From Myotis daubentonii (lineage: Eukaryota; Chordata; Mammalia; Chiroptera; Vespertilionidae), in assembly GCF_963259705.1 (NCBI RefSeq), contig NC_081844.1:35281341-35345340 (forward strand): DNA of 64,000 bases, given 5' to 3'. Below, one piece after another: positions 22,837 through 35,091 of the stretch. A program made the translations under genes and the position numbers. Under the pieces are notes generated by a model. The model saw nothing but the letters and a program-made list of their open reading frames with translations, did no database searches and was not told where the DNA came from. Each line of letters opens with the position of its first letter. The first letter of the stretch is position 1.

Positions 22837-23296
22837 TCCTATACTAATAAAAGAGAAAAATGGTAATTGGCGTACGACCGATACCTTTTTCATTGGCTAA
22901 TCAGTGAGATATGCAAATTAACTGCCAACTAAGATGGCAGTTAACCGCCAAAAAAGATGGCGGCTAATTTGCATATTGCAGGCAGGATGGTACAGCGCCA
23001 TCAGAGAGCGGGTTGAGGGCGTGAGTGCCGGTGGTCGCCCGGGACCCGATCACGCGGGCCGGCAGGGCGACTCGCCCCCAACCCGCTCTCCCGCCCAGCA
23101 GGGGACCCTCATTTCCCCCCATCACTGGTTCTGCCCCCAGCCCAGGCCTGATGCCTCTGTCAGAGGCGTCAGGCCTGGGCTGGGGTCAACGCCTGAGGGC
23201 TCCCAGTATGTGAGAGGGGGCAGGCTGGGCTGAGGGACACTCCCCCCCCACACACACACACACCCAGTGCACGAATTTCGTGCACCGGGCCCCTAG
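22837..23296 (+). mobile_element. HeliBat-type Helitron (460 bp)
   Basis: Starts TCCTATACTAATAAAAGAG after an A and ends 'cgtgcaccgggccccCTAG' before a T. It has the same 5' 100 bp as 3437-4484 and 49733-50914, but only one hairpin unit in the middle (23135-23185) and a (CA)n before the 3' hairpin. No coding capacity. Confidence 0.95.
23135..23185. repeat. 51-bp near-perfect palindrome inside Helitron
   Basis: 25-base arms around a single T. The left arm begins 'ccccagcccaggcctg' and the right ends 'caggcctgggctgggg', with one mismatch (T against C). It would fold into a very stable single-strand hairpin. Confidence 0.95.
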
Positions 23297-23748
23297 TAGA
23301 CTTATAATTACAGAGACTTGTCATCCTTGTTTGCTATACAGTTTTTGAGTTCATGGAATCCACATTAGCAAGGTATTACTGTTTTGGACTGGTTCCTGGG
23401 GCATGCAGCTTTTAGTGTTTCTTATGGAATTTTACCCATATCTAGCAGTCCTTTGTAAATACACTGTTGGTGGTTTAGCTTGCATGAATGACATCATCAA
23501 ATCTCCTAGGGTGATCTTCCTCACTGGTAGAAAATGTTAGAACCCTGAAAATAAGTTTTACAGTTTATTCTGTAGGGAAATAGGCCATAAGACCTATAAC
23601 TGAATACTTTATGGATTTGTAATTATAAATGTCAGGCCATGGAGCATGTGGAATAGAAGTGAGAGTTGCATCATAGATGCTTGGCTATGCAGACCAGACA
23701 TTGCATCCATATCTGCAGGCAACTCCGTGCCTGCCTGGGACTCTAGAG

Positions 23749-23979
23749 CAGTGATGGTGAACCTATGACACACGTGTCACAGGTAACACGCGAACTCATT
23801 TTTTTGGTTGATTTTTCTTTAATGGCATTTAAATATATAAAATAAATATCAAAAATATAAATATTTGTTTTACTATGGTTGCAAATATCAAAAAATTTCT
23901 ATATGTGACACGGCACCAGAGTTAAGTTAGGGTTTTTCAAAATGCTGACACGCCGAGCTCAAAAGGTTCGCCATCACTG
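23749..23979. mobile_element. Non-autonomous hAT element (231 bp)
   Basis: Terminal inverted repeats 'cagtgatggtgaacct' and 'aggttcgccatcactg' enclose an AT-rich interior. The 8-bp flanks 'ctctagag' and 'cactagag' (one mismatch) match hAT insertion. No transposase. Confidence 0.9.
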
Positions 23980-24647
23980 CACTAGAGCCATTTGTGACTG
24001 GAGTTCGGGTTATATAATAAATGAGTCTAGGTCCCTTTTTTATTTTATTTTTTAGAAAGTTTCCCCCCACCCCTTTTTTTCTTCTGTCCTTCCTCCCGCC
24101 CTCCCATCCTTTCTTCTGCAGTGCCCTTCTCTGCAAAACAAACAACAACAAAAACCAGCACTCCTCAGCATCCCTCTTTTTGACAAGACTTCCAAAGTGA
24201 TACAGATATGATGATGCTAAAAATATTAACTGCCATAAAGTGGTGAGAGTTTTTAAAAGTTAGGAATTTGCTTTTTACTCTTCTATATACATAGTTTTGG
24301 ATTGCACTTTCAAATACAGTTATATCCCCTGGGTAAAACCGTTATCAGGTTTTAGGATGTATGTTCTTTTACTTCCAATATTACATTATATATCGATCTT
24401 TTTTGAATTCTAAACTTATTTTAAAAGCAGTACTGTACTGCACTCACTTCGTACATTTTCCTTCCATGGTTCCCATCCTCAGATTTATTAAAGATGGTTT
24501 CATTTTTTAGTGCAGTTCTTTTATCTCAATGTAAATTGTATCCAAACTTAATTTTGAGCCTGGGGTTTGTGGAGTGGTTTCAATAAAAATTGAATTAGTT
24601 ACCAATTTTATAATTGCTCCCTCATTCACTTTTTTTTTTCTCTCCAG

Positions 24648-24713
24648 TGTCGAGATGTGAGAACCAGAGAGGTTGGAATTCAAGAAATTCATCACAAAGT
24701 ACGGCCGTATCAG
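24648..24713 (+). CDS. ELP3: ELP3 exon: start of KAT lobe (about residues 398-419)
   Basis: 66 bases, 22 whole codons: [20 protein letters not shown] then YQ. The motif [10 protein letters not shown] is a near-invariant ELP3 signature at the seam between the two domains. The acceptor is a T-rich tract then CTCTCCAG ending at 24647; the donor is GTTAGT at 24714 (T at +3 is off consensus). Its phase-0 ends and small size mean that skipping it would keep the frame. Confidence 0.97.
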
Positions 24714-26144
24714 GTTAGTTTCTTCATTTTATAGAGAGATTGGGTCCTGTTCATAAATCTTTTTCTGTCAAGCCTGAACCCACATCTTCTTACCAATGGA
24801 CTGGATCCTCAAAGTTAATGAGTAAACTATGAGCAAAGAGTAATTGTGGATCAGATACAGATGTCAAGCCAGGAAAGAGCCAAGTATGAGGGGATGAATT
24901 CTAGAAGAGCCAGGTTAGGAAAACCAGATCTGAACTTCATTCTGGACCAGCACTGTGCAATAGAACTCTGCAGTGCTGGCGATGTTCTATAACCTGCCAT
25001 CCAGTGTGGCATCTGCCAAGTCACATGTGACTATTAAGCAGTTGAAAGGTGGCTAGTGCAGCTGAAGAACTGAGTTTTTACTTTTATTTAATTTTAATTA
25101 ATTCAAATGTAAATAGCCACATGTGACTAGTGGCTATATTCAGGTAAAGCTGGATGGGATCTGCTCATCTCATTGTGTGCAGCTGTTAAATTATTGCCCA
25201 TTGGAGGTAATCAAATGAATAGATTTGTCCTTACCAGCAGACAGGGGTTCCACAAAACTTGAGCCTGATGCCCACATACGTAGGTTTCTGTGTATGTATG
25301 TTGTTACATATTGCTTATATTTATGCAAAGTACAAGGGCACTTGAACAATGAGTTGAATCAAAAGCTATGTAGATTGCTACCACAGAAGTCTCCTCCAAA
25401 AAGCCACTCTTCCAGTGATTGAATTTTCTTTAATGTATTAATCTCATAACTAGACATAATAATTTAAGGCCCTATGGGATGCTGTCAGGGAACAAGTAAG
25501 TGACACTGACACATACCCCTCCCCGCAAAAGAGTGTTTTAATGGAGGAAGAACTAGAAAGTTAAACCATTGAGCATCTGAAAGTTCTGGGGCCAAGGGGT
25601 TCTCCTAAGAGCTATGCATGTGGCATAGTGTATAATTTTACCTTAGAGACTCTTCATGGAGCAGCAGAGATTTAACTGCATGGAAGCATTTACTAAGCTA
25701 GATATTTGTAAGAATCTCAAGATTAATGAAGTTCAAATGTTCATGAAACTGTAAAATTGTCTGTTTTTTATAATAGTTCAGGAACATCAGAAAGGGCTTC
25801 TCTCATGAGTGGCACACGTAGAGCAATTTGAGTGCTCCACATGCGGAATCAGCATCAAGAGATTTCAGAAGCATAATTTTTTGGTATCTGGGTAGCTAGT
25901 GATCAGTGGCCCTGGCACCCACCAGGAGGAAAAACAGTTCATGAACAATGCATGAACTCTGATTTATTTGATGTTCAAGATTGGACAAGTAAAAAGAAAT
26001 AATTCGTGATTATTTTTTACCTTAATTGTGGATATTAGTCTAAGTAAATACATATATTTATAAAAATGAACTTTGTTCTCTAATTTTTAAAAAATGTGGT
26101 TTTGTTTGTTGATTTTGTGTTGTTGTTGTTGTTTTATTTAACAG
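24714..26144 (+). other. ELP3: ELP3 intron
   Basis: 1.4 kb intron. About 24945-25160 is an old hAT-Charlie-type relic ('gtgcaatagaactctgcag', 'aaatagccacatgtgactag') related to 1236-1420. The rest is unassigned. The acceptor tract includes a (TTG)n run at 26118-26132. Confidence 0.75.
24945..25160. mobile_element. Old hAT-Charlie-type relic
   Basis: Self-complementary ends: 'agtcacatgtgactatt' near 25020 and 'agccacatgtgactagtggc' near 25115. It has the 'ttatttaattttaattaatt' core of this family. Decayed, no coding. Confidence 0.5.
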
Positions 26145-26372
26145 GTTGAGTTGGTAAGGAGAGATTATGTTGCAAATGGTGGCTGGGAAACATTCTTATC
26201 ATACGAAGACCCAGATCAAGACATTTTGATTGGCCTCCTGCGATTACGAAAGTGTTCGGAGGAAACCTTCCGTTTTGAATTGGTTGGAGGTGTTTCCATA
26301 GTCCGAGAGCTGCATGTGTATGGGAGTGTGGTCCCTGTGAGCAGTCGGGATCCTACTAAGTTTCAGCATCAG
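26145..26372 (+). CDS. ELP3: ELP3 exon: KAT (GNAT) domain core (about residues 420-495)
   Basis: 228 bases, 76 whole codons, beginning [20 protein letters not shown] and ending [12 protein letters not shown]. It supplies the central beta strands of the acetyl-CoA-binding GNAT fold ('[10 protein letters not shown]', '[15 protein letters not shown]'). The final QHQ leads into GFG of the next exon and forms the Q-x-x-G-x-G acetyl-CoA pyrophosphate-binding motif across the splice junction. At 26283-26285 the codon is GTT (Val, about residue 466) where I recall Gly in human ('FELGGGVS'); that comparison is from memory. The acceptor is 'ttatttaacag' after a TTG run, and the donor is GTATCC (weak). 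Confidence 0.97.
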
Positions 26373-27547
26373 GTATCCTGTATTTAATTTCTGTTTGACC
26401 ATAATTATTTAGGAAATTCCCCCAAGGAGGGAAAGAAAAATGGAATGGGAGGAAGACCCAGCAAAAGGTGAAAGGGAAGTATAGAAACAGGAACCAATAT
26501 TTTAGCTGTTCAGAGATGTCTTCTCTTCAAATTGCCCACTTTTGGGTATGAGGGGGAGGAGGAAGAGACAAAGTGAGACTCAGGCAAGTGGAATATAATA
26601 CTAGGTTGAATGATATGAAATTGCTGTTTTTGAAAGTCAGAAATGATCCAATCCTGGCAGTTTTGAATGATCCACTATTATGGCATCAAAGGAGATGATA
26701 ATGTGGAAGCACTTAAGAAGTATTAAAGCACTTCATAAATGCGAGTTATATGATATATATTGGAACACTGTTCCACTCTCCCCAAACAACTTAAATAAAT
26801 AAAAAACTCACTTTTTAAGTTTTAGGAAAATGGGTTAAAGACACTAGTGGTAGATTTAGCATAGACTCCAAAATTAGTGAATTAAGAATATTGCCTGGGG
26901 CCCTGGCCAGGTAGCTCAGTTGGTTAGAGCATTATCCTGATACACCAAGGTTGTGGGTTCCACCCCCAGTCAGAGCACATATAAGAATCAACCATTGAAT
27001 GCATAAATAAGTGGAACAGCAAATCAGTGTTTCTCTATTTCCACCTCCCTCCCTCCCCCCTCCTCTCTCCCACTTCCCTTCTCTCTAAAATCTTTTTTCT
27101 TTTTAAGAATATTACCTGGTAGTTTTGACTAAGTGCTAGGCTAAGCAGACTAGCACTCAAAGCCTCTTAGAAATTGGAGGGGTGACTAATAAATACAGGT
27201 TAGATGCCCTAGACTTCATCACCTTGAAATTGTGTAGAACTTGTTCAAAAAGAGACAGAAGTGAAAGTAGTCACCCCCTTGCTGTGAGTAGATTACATCA
27301 GCCACAAAATACCTTTTGGCTTTTGTTGCAAAGTTATTCCTTTTTTATTTTCCCTCCCACTAGCCTGCTGTAGTGTACTTTCAGTATAATTAAAAGATTT
27401 CTCTTTCCGTACTTTCATAAGTGGGTTTCTTTTTGTCACTCTTATTTTAACAGATTTTAGCAAGTACTAATTATTAGCCTTCTTGTTTTATAGATTCCCT
27501 TAATGACTTCTCCTTAATTCACTCACCCTCTTTATTGCTCCTTATAG
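26373..27547 (+). other. ELP3: ELP3 intron
   Basis: 1.2 kb intron with one older Ves SINE (26899-27103). The remainder is unassigned AT-rich sequence. Confidence 0.8.
26899..27103 (+). mobile_element. Ves SINE (older subtype)
   Basis: Head 'gccctggccaggtagctcag', B-box-like 'ggttgtgggttccaccccc', and a C/T-rich tail. Target duplication 'taagaatattgcctgg' at 26883-26898 against 'taagaatattacctgg' at 27104-27119 (one mismatch). Same subtype as 1996-2172. Confidence 0.94.
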
Positions 27548-27629
27548 GGATTTGGCATGCTGCTGATGGAGGAAGCAGAAAGAATAGCTAGAGAAGAACA
27601 TGGGTCTGGGAAAATAGCTGTTATATCAG
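27548..27629 (+). CDS. ELP3: ELP3 exon: acetyl-CoA motif helix of KAT domain (about residues 496-522)
   Basis: 82 bases: 27 codons plus the first base of a Gly codon. It translates [20 protein letters not shown] then GKIAVIS. The start completes the GNAT motif A (Q-x-x-G-x-G); the following helix ([11 protein letters not shown]) packs on the cofactor in GNAT enzymes. The donor is GTAAGG at 27630, followed by a G-rich stretch ('ggggggtggggctgg') of a kind that often aids 5' splice-site choice; that role is inference. This exon is followed by a 30-kb intron. Confidence 0.97.
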
Positions 27630-28844
27630 GTAAGGGGGGGTGGGGCTGGTGAGGGCAAAGTTCATGACTCGTTCACATTTTTAACTTGGTACCACAATTA
27701 AAACTACCCCAGGACTCTTTCGCGCCTGTTTATGTTCAAAATGGGACAAAACTGAATAGTGAAATACCTGTGCTTAAACACAAAGAAAACTCCTATAAGC
27801 AGTTTGCTGGAATAGAGCATTCAGAAGCAACCCGTCTCTGAGTGTGCTGTCTTCCTCACTGTCTGTCACACTAGTCATCGTGTTCATCTCTCCTCTTGTG
27901 CTTTATGCCCAGTTACTTTGTCTGGGAAAATGAAGTTTGATGATATGGATCCAAGAAAAATGTAAATCAGTGTGGAGATTATCAATATTGTTGTTCAGGA
28001 AATTAAAATAGAATCTCAGTTGCCAGTACAAAATGCCTTTTAAAGGCAGAATTTCCTGCTCCTTAAATACCGTTCGCAGTGACTTTGCTCTTGGGGAAGA
28101 GCTTGCGCTGTGTGGATTCTCCATTCCTGATCTAGGACAGCAGGTCATTGGGAAGGGGCATGAAAAGGACATTGTAGATGAGTGGGACAAGAAGTAATGT
28201 AGCTCCCTTTCACACTTGCTTCTTGGTATTGTATCCCTACACAAATTGCTGTTCCGATTAAGAAGCTAACATGGTGAAAACCATGATCAAAATGTAGGTT
28301 ATTTCTCTTCCAGTGTTTGTTTTCTTATTACTCCATTCTAAAGGCGGATTATTTCCTTTTAAGAAAATATTCTTTTCTCTGAAAATGAAAGTTGAAATGA
28401 GGTGTTTTTTTTTAATCAGTAAGTTGTTGCCCATCAGTAAGTCAATACCTTTGCCTAACTTTTAATGATTATAATTATGGAAATGTAATGACCCAGGCTC
28501 ACTTAATCATTTATTCTGGCCATGGTTTTTGGCATTATCCAGACAGATTAATAAAGCACTTGTTAACATGGCTAGCTTTATAATTTTTTTGCTGTTATCT
28601 TTAACCCCACTAAAGAAGAGGGAACTAAATGAACTAAATGAGGCTCACATGATTGATACTGATATATGTGATAACAAATGATTACCTCTCAATGGTTTAA
28701 TCTGTAGTTGACCAGAAGTCAGCCTTTCCTGGTGGTACCAGGAAAAGGCCAAACCAACTCAGAGCTCATTCTCCATATGTATCTGAAGGGCAGCGATCAT
28801 CTGAAATTTCAGTGGCCTCTTTTCCGGGCACTGTCAGTGTCTGC

Positions 28845-29010
28845 AGTACAGTACTCACGCTTTCATGTGCTTGGGAATCACCTGGAGATTTTGTTAAAAT
28901 GCAGATTTTGACTCGTTAGGTCTGCAGTGGGGCCTGAGAGCCAGCATTTCTAACCAGCTCCCAGTGACACCCAAGCTGATTCTTTTAAGACCGCACTTTG
29001 AGTAGCAGGG
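28845..29010. mobile_element. MER5-like hAT relic
   Basis: The wording 'gggaatcacctggagatttt', 'gttaaaatgcagattttgac' and 'aagaccgcactttgagtag' is typical of the old MER5 family. Non-coding. Confidence 0.65.
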
Positions 29011-29184
29011 TTTTAGTATTCTCTTCCAAATGTAATATCCTCTTCCAGATCATTAAGGTAAGGGTACTGCCTGTGACACTGGCCGTGCCTGCACTCTTAA
29101 AGGCTGATACGCAATTTCATGATTTTCTGGTATCTGTGGGAAACCTAATCAGTCTTAAAACTGAGAGCATTGGTACTCTATCAC

Positions 29185-29290
29185 TTCTGCGTGTTATTTC
29201 ATTTAGCTTCATGATATCTCTCTTTTTAGAAATAATACATGCAAGGAAGAAAGGCCGCTGACTTGCCTGAGGTCACATTCAGTTCCCCAT
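29185..29290 (-). mobile_element. MIR fragment
   Basis: 'gcctgaggtcacattcag' after a 'tttcatttagcttcatg' stretch fits a reverse-strand MIR. Short and decayed. Confidence 0.4.
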
Positions 29291-29974
29291 AAGAGCCTCA
29301 GTTTCTGCTTTTTATGAGCAGATAATGGAAATCAGCATCTGTACTCTTTCTAGCTTTTTATCATAATCTAAATAATAGCTCAATTTCAGATCATCTGCTT
29401 GTAGACTTTTTAGAATAACAGGGAAGAGCCTTTCTCCTTATCGGCACCTACAATAGGAACTACTCGATTTCCCTACGGGGTTTCTTTTGGTCAGTGGGTC
29501 TCTGGCCTGAGGAGCAGCCCTGGAAGAACTGAGTGAGTTCTGTGGGAGGAAGAAAGTGGTACTGCTGTCACTGTGGCCTGTAGGCCCCACATTGCTTGCT
29601 TTTGGGGAAACACATAGGGGTTTGACTTTCTGTTTGACTCAAAATCTGGTCACCCTTCAAATGAAAAAGCTAGGACTTTTGTCTGTGTATGATGCATTTG
29701 ATATCTAATTTACTAATATGTTACTGTTCTGTTTAAATTTCTGAATCAGACATCTGAGATGTCCATTATTCAGAACTTCAAGGAAGGTAAATTTAAAGTG
29801 TTTATTTTCACATGTTTTCTATGTTGTTGTTTTTTTCCTTCCATGTTTGTTCATTTTGACTTTGGTTCTTTTTTTTTTTTAACAGTTTACTTTCAATTTT
29901 ATTTTGTATTGGTTTTAGGTATACTGCTTAGTAGTTAGTCATACACTTTTACATAATTTATTTAAGTACAGTGG

Positions 29975-29994
29975 TTGTGTGTGTGTGTGTGTGT
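29975..29994. repeat. (TG)n microsatellite
   Basis: Short uninterrupted TG run after 'acagtggt'. Confidence 0.9.
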
Positions 29995-30119
29995 TTTAAT
30001 TGGTTTTTATAAAATGCCAAACAATTACTCTCCATAAGTTGACTCTTAGAATGCAGGTCTCTTTGTGGTAGCACTGGTATTTGTGTGCTGCAGTCATTCA
30101 TAATACGCCATTAGAGGTA

Positions 30120-30260
30120 GCACATAAGAAGAGACACTTAGGCAGGGTATGGTTACGATTCCATTTCTGCATGGACAGTAGCTATTGTGATCTTGGATAA
30201 TTTCACTTGATCTTCATGGACCTTTATTTTCTTACTAAAAACATGTGATTCACGTCATCT
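30120..30260 (+). mobile_element. MIR-like fragment
   Basis: 'attgtgatcttggataatt' and 'gacctttattttcttact' follow the order of the MIR central and 3' region. Decayed. Confidence 0.4.
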
Positions 30261-33200
30261 TTTACAGTTCTAACAGTCTGGAATTCTGCCCCCTAGTGTC
30301 TTTATTTAAGTTCTCCACATGGCCAGTTGTTTACATTTACATTGTAAGTAGATTCTTTTCTGAAACAGTGGCAGGATACCCTTTAATTTCATCAGTAACT
30401 GATCTCAGTCTCATTGTGGATTGGGTATGTGATGATAAAAATAAAGTTTACCTTAGGTGGCTCAGTCCTATCAGTGATTTGTGGATGCCTGTTAACTTCA
30501 TCACGACTGATGGTACTTTGTGACCTAAATGTCCTACTTTTTTTTCTGACTTTGTCATCAATGTGCATATCCATTCTTGCTCTGGGCTTTTGTAACACTC
30601 TTACCCAGTGATGGCCTAAATATTCTGTCCCCACGTAACTAGTAGCTTGAGTCAGAGAGAGGCAGCTTATTTATCATTCTGGTTACTGTGACTGTAAGAA
30701 TGCGTTTATGTAGAATTTGTTTTTAAATTACATTCTGATTCATTATGACCTCCTTTCATCATGCCAGCAGATTTTCTCCGTTACTTAGATTTGTAATCTT
30801 TGATTCTGGCTCTAGACAATATTAACTACCCAGTAGATCTGATTTAAATCACTAGTCAGAAAAACTAGCATATACCTTCTATAAACAAAATATATTGAAG
30901 TAACAGATAAAAAACAATTTTTAATAGAAAAAAAGAATACCTGGCATTATATAAAGTTTATAACTGATTTATCTTTTTTAAGAGATTAACTTTACAGCTA
31001 CATGAGAAAATTAAAAACTTCCTTGTTTATCGGAGTGAAATGAAGCACTTTCTTAGGCTTTTGCTTATTCTATTTTTTTCAACTACATGCAATTCTTCGT
31101 AAGTAAACTGAGTGTTTTAAAGTTAACCGTCAGCTCTAAATGGGAAATTAAACAAAGCAAAAATGAAATGTTTAGCTTCATCGACATCAAAATCACTAAG
31201 TGTATTTATTAAGTCTCCTATGTGCAAGGGACCCAGGGCCGAGCGGGCAGAGAGAAGTGCGCACTGCTGCCTGCCTGTGAGGGATGTCGTATTGGGCTGG
31301 ACAGCTCTCCGTCTTCACCCTAGAGATTGTCCTTAACTGCAGCGGAAGGCTAAGTTTTTCTCCCAACTTACACTACTTTCCCTACACGTAAAATGTGGGT
31401 AAATCCGTGGTATAAGAAAACCACTTTATAAAATAATGTGTAGACGGAAAATGACAGTTAATTGCTGCTAAATACCTAAGCAGTTAATTAGTCCCTATCA
31501 AGTCCAAGTGCTTTAGTATCTCTCACCAGCTTACTCATGTAGCTTCTATCAGCCCACATGCTTAAGATGAACAGATCGTATCTACTTGGATGATCAGCAT
31601 TCTTTCCTTTAAAAATGTTAAAATGAAGCAGTGCTTTCTCTTCCCTCTCTCATGGGATATCGTGGAACCTAACCACAACATTTGAAATGCCATCACTAAT
31701 AGTCACCATGGAAACGGAAGATCTCTGATGTCACACTGCTCATACCATTTCCAAAAAGGCAAATGTAGCCACTATTTAAAAAGTCACTCAGGACCCCCAA
31801 CAGAATGATTTCCCCCCCCCTTTGGCAGTTTGGCTAGGTATCAGGTCCAATCATGTTACTGTTTCTATTTGCAAAGCTAATTGCTATGCATCAAGACTAA
31901 CAGCTATTCCCCAAGCTCCCCCTCCTACCTTCGTCATAAGCAGTATTCTATTTGTGTTCTTTCAAGTAGAAAATTAATATGGCCATTGGCCAAGAATTGT
32001 ACAAGGTTGATATCATACAGTGATGATGAGAAATGAGGAAAATGTCTGACTGGTTGATGATAGGAATCACTGAAGTCAGAGACTGATAGCCATTTTGTTT
32101 AAGCCTATTAAAAAGACAAAAAAGGAGAGAAAAGAAGCTTAAATTTAGGGTGAGTAAACGAGTCACTGTGGAGATGAGATCATTCTAAATCATGATGCTC
32201 AGAGTGAGGACTCTAAAGCCACTTCAACAATTCCTACTAGTGAAAAAAAATCAATGTGCCTGTGCCGGGCACAGTCCAGTGTGGCTTCTTAGGACTGAAA
32301 TTAATGGTCTTGTCCCCAGAACCCCTGATTAACAAAATGATACGTGGGCAGGAACTAATCATTGTTTGGTTTCATTAAACTACAAATAGCTGAGATATAC
32401 TTTACTGGGCCCCAGAAACTTAACCTGTGTTCCAGGATGCAGCTTATCTCCTCTGTTTGAGGTGAAGGCCGTTTTATTCTTTGCATTATAGTCTACTTGA
32501 AGGATTCGTTTGTAACTAGATCTGTCTGGTAATGGACTCATGATCTAAAATGCCTAGGAAAGCTTTTCCTCATTCTGGAGTATCTCTTTGCTAATGGACA
32601 CCGGAAGCCTTCCAAATGCAACCAGCATGTGCTGCATGTGTTAATATAGGGCTTCTCAGAAAGGAAGGAAAAAGATTGTTTGCTCTCTTATGGTTTCTGT
32701 TTCATCCCTTTACATAGTTTATCTTTCAATAAATTATTCCCCAGTTAAATGCACATTGTTAGGGTTCTACATATTCCTCACCGTCTTCCATTTGGCATTC
32801 TAACAATGTTCATACATATTTATTTTGTGGTGCATGTTCCAATAGGATTTTGTTATGGTAGTGGTTAATATCTTTCTTTTTAAAGATAATAGATACAAAA
32901 TAAAATATTGCTTTTACAAGAACTTTATTCATTTCAGCCTCATTATTAATCAGACCAGCACTAATGACATGGAATACTATTTTGTTAGATAACAAATGTT
33001 TGCTAATTGGTATCTGCATTGTAACTGGACTCTGAAGGCATTGTTGCGTAGTTTTTCTCAGGACTTGTTATTCCCTGACTTGATATTTATTTGTGGCTGA
33101 ATTGGGTACCAGTTTATAGTACATTGCATAAAGACCTGTTCTTCGCATGGCATCACATGACTGTTAATGCATATTTTTCACATATTTATAAATAGGTTAC

Positions 33201-34199
33201 TAGTGAATTTCCACTATTTGGATCTTGTGGGCAATTGAATATTTGGTGACGTTTCCTAGGCAGAAGCTAGTGATGCCAGTAGTTAGTGGCTCGTTGACAT
33301 TTGAGGAGCAGCAGTTGGCAAGTGCTATTGCTCCTCCCAGGTCTGTGCTGTCAAGTCGTCTTTCAGAAACAGGCACGTTAAAGTCACAGAGGAAAGCCCC
33401 GCTAATGTTGACACACAGATTTGTAGACTTTTTCTCCATTTTTGTTCCTCCTGGTGTATTGCTGTTGGAAATGATGGTTGTATGCTTTTTCTCGGGAAGA
33501 GGAATAGGTTATAGCATGAGGTTCCTAATAATATTCCTGAAAGATCTGGGAGCTTTGCTATCAAAGACTGCCTTTATTGTAAAGTTAGAAACTTCACAGG
33601 CTTTTTTCCGAGCCAGGAAGCCTTCTCCAAGGGGTCTAGCCTATATTACTCACACTACTAGTCTGATTATAGTCAGTTGCAATGTTAACTCCTTTTTAAT
33701 GTAACTTACATATAATATACTATTCTTTTCTCTAAATATGTTCTGTAATCAATTTGATAAAAATGTTTCTCTTTTATAGCTACTAGAGGCAGGGGTTTGA
33801 GAGAGTTTTCCCCTTTGAGTGAGCAGATAACTAAAGTAATGCGGGAAAATATGGATGCTGCCTTTCTTAGCAGCAACCGAGATACTGGTTTCTATAGAGC
33901 CTCTTTGTTTGGGCGTTTTAATTCCAACAGGACATACACAGACAATTTCTTATTCTTTGGTCAGCCTGGCTTAGACAGGAGCTCCCATTTCCAAGACATT
34001 ACCTGGTAGATACAGGGTTTTAGATTGTGACCATGGGTAAACGTTTTCTTATGCATCCACGTCTTCTACCTCCCTAAGCATCCAGTTACCCATCATTTAT
34101 GAATGAATCACTGGTGCTCAGTATAGCAACCCGAAGCCCCAGATCTGTACCTGATGGGGTCTGTTACTTCTTACTGCAAACCCTGCTGGTTAGTGGTTG

Positions 34200-35080
34200 T
34201 TTGGGCTATTCATTGTTGTGTAACACATCACTCCAAAATGTAGGGGCTTAACACAACCACCTTTCTATTTGCTCATTGATTCTGTGGGTCAGGATTCAGA
34301 GGCTGGCCCTAGCCAGTTTGGCTCAGTGGATAGAGCGTCGGCCTGCGGACTGAAGGGTCCCAGGTTCGATTCCGGTCAAGGGCATGTACCTTGGTTGCGG
34401 GCACATCTCCAGTAGGGGGTGTGCAGGAGACAGCTGATTGATGTTTCTCTCTCATCGATGTTTCTAACTCTCTATCCCTCTCCCTTCCTCTCTGTTAAAA
34501 AATCAATAAAATATATTTTTTAAAAAGAATTCAGAGGCTGGCTCATCATATCCTATGGTGTCTCTGGCCTTGGCTGGAGTGGTTTCATTGGCTGGCAGCT
34601 GGCTGGATGGCTGGTCTGAAGTCTTAGTTCTGGCTGGTAGGCGGTGCTCAGTTGAGACTGTCAATATGAGCACCTTGGTTCTTCCTCACGTGCCTTGCGC
34701 TTTTGATAGCACAAAGGCTGGGTTCTAAGAGGAAGGAAGGGAAGCCCTGGGCTTAGAAGTCTCCGATCACCTTACATGTGTTACCTGTTGCTGTGTGTTA
34801 AGTTACCACAAAGCTTGGTGGCTGAAAACAACAAGCAGCTCTCTCCAAGTAGCTCATGAAGCTGCAGCTAAGGTGTCAGTCAGGCGGTAATCATTTCAAG
34901 ATTCAGTTGGGGTTGAAGAATCCACTCCCAAGTTCACTGGTTTTGGCAGGCTTCAGTTCCTCACCGTGCCACAGGGGCTGGTCAGCACATGGCAGCTTGC
35001 TTCTTCCAGCCGAGTGATCATAGAGACAGAGCTTGAGATGGAAACCATAGTCATTATAACCTAGACTGGAAGAAAGTCAG
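34200..35080. mobile_element. Possible MaLR (MLT1-like) LTR sequence, two blocks
   Basis: 'tgttgtgtaacacatcactcc' then 'gattctgtgggtcaggattc' (34210-34307, resuming after a SINE at 34529), and 'agttaccacaaagcttgg' then 'tggctgaaaacaacaag' (about 34780-35080), resemble old mammalian LTRs of the MaLR type. They could be two separate insertions; identification is tentative. Confidence 0.35.
34308..34528 (+). mobile_element. Ves SINE (young subtype)
   Basis: Full-length: 'cctagccagtttggctcag', 'ggttcgattccggtcaagg', paired 'atgtttct' motifs, A-rich tail. Exact 14-bp target duplication 'attcagaggctggc' at 34294-34307 and 34529-34542. Confidence 0.96.
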
Positions 35081-35091
35081 TGAGTCCAACC

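Larger units (their letters stand above)
21322..24647 (+). other. ELP3: ELP3 intron
   Basis: 3.3 kb intron. Contains a 98%-identical inverted duplication (21756-21910 and 22146-22286), a Helitron (22837-23296) and a hAT MITE (23749-23979). Nothing recognised in 22300-22830, 23300-23740 or 23990-24640, apart from A/T- and C-rich runs near 22700 and 24060. Confidence 0.8.

Noticed and set aside
23750..23980. Considered as part of the inverted duplication at 21756-22286
   Set aside because: It has its own hAT ends and 8-bp duplication and shares no sequence with the arms.
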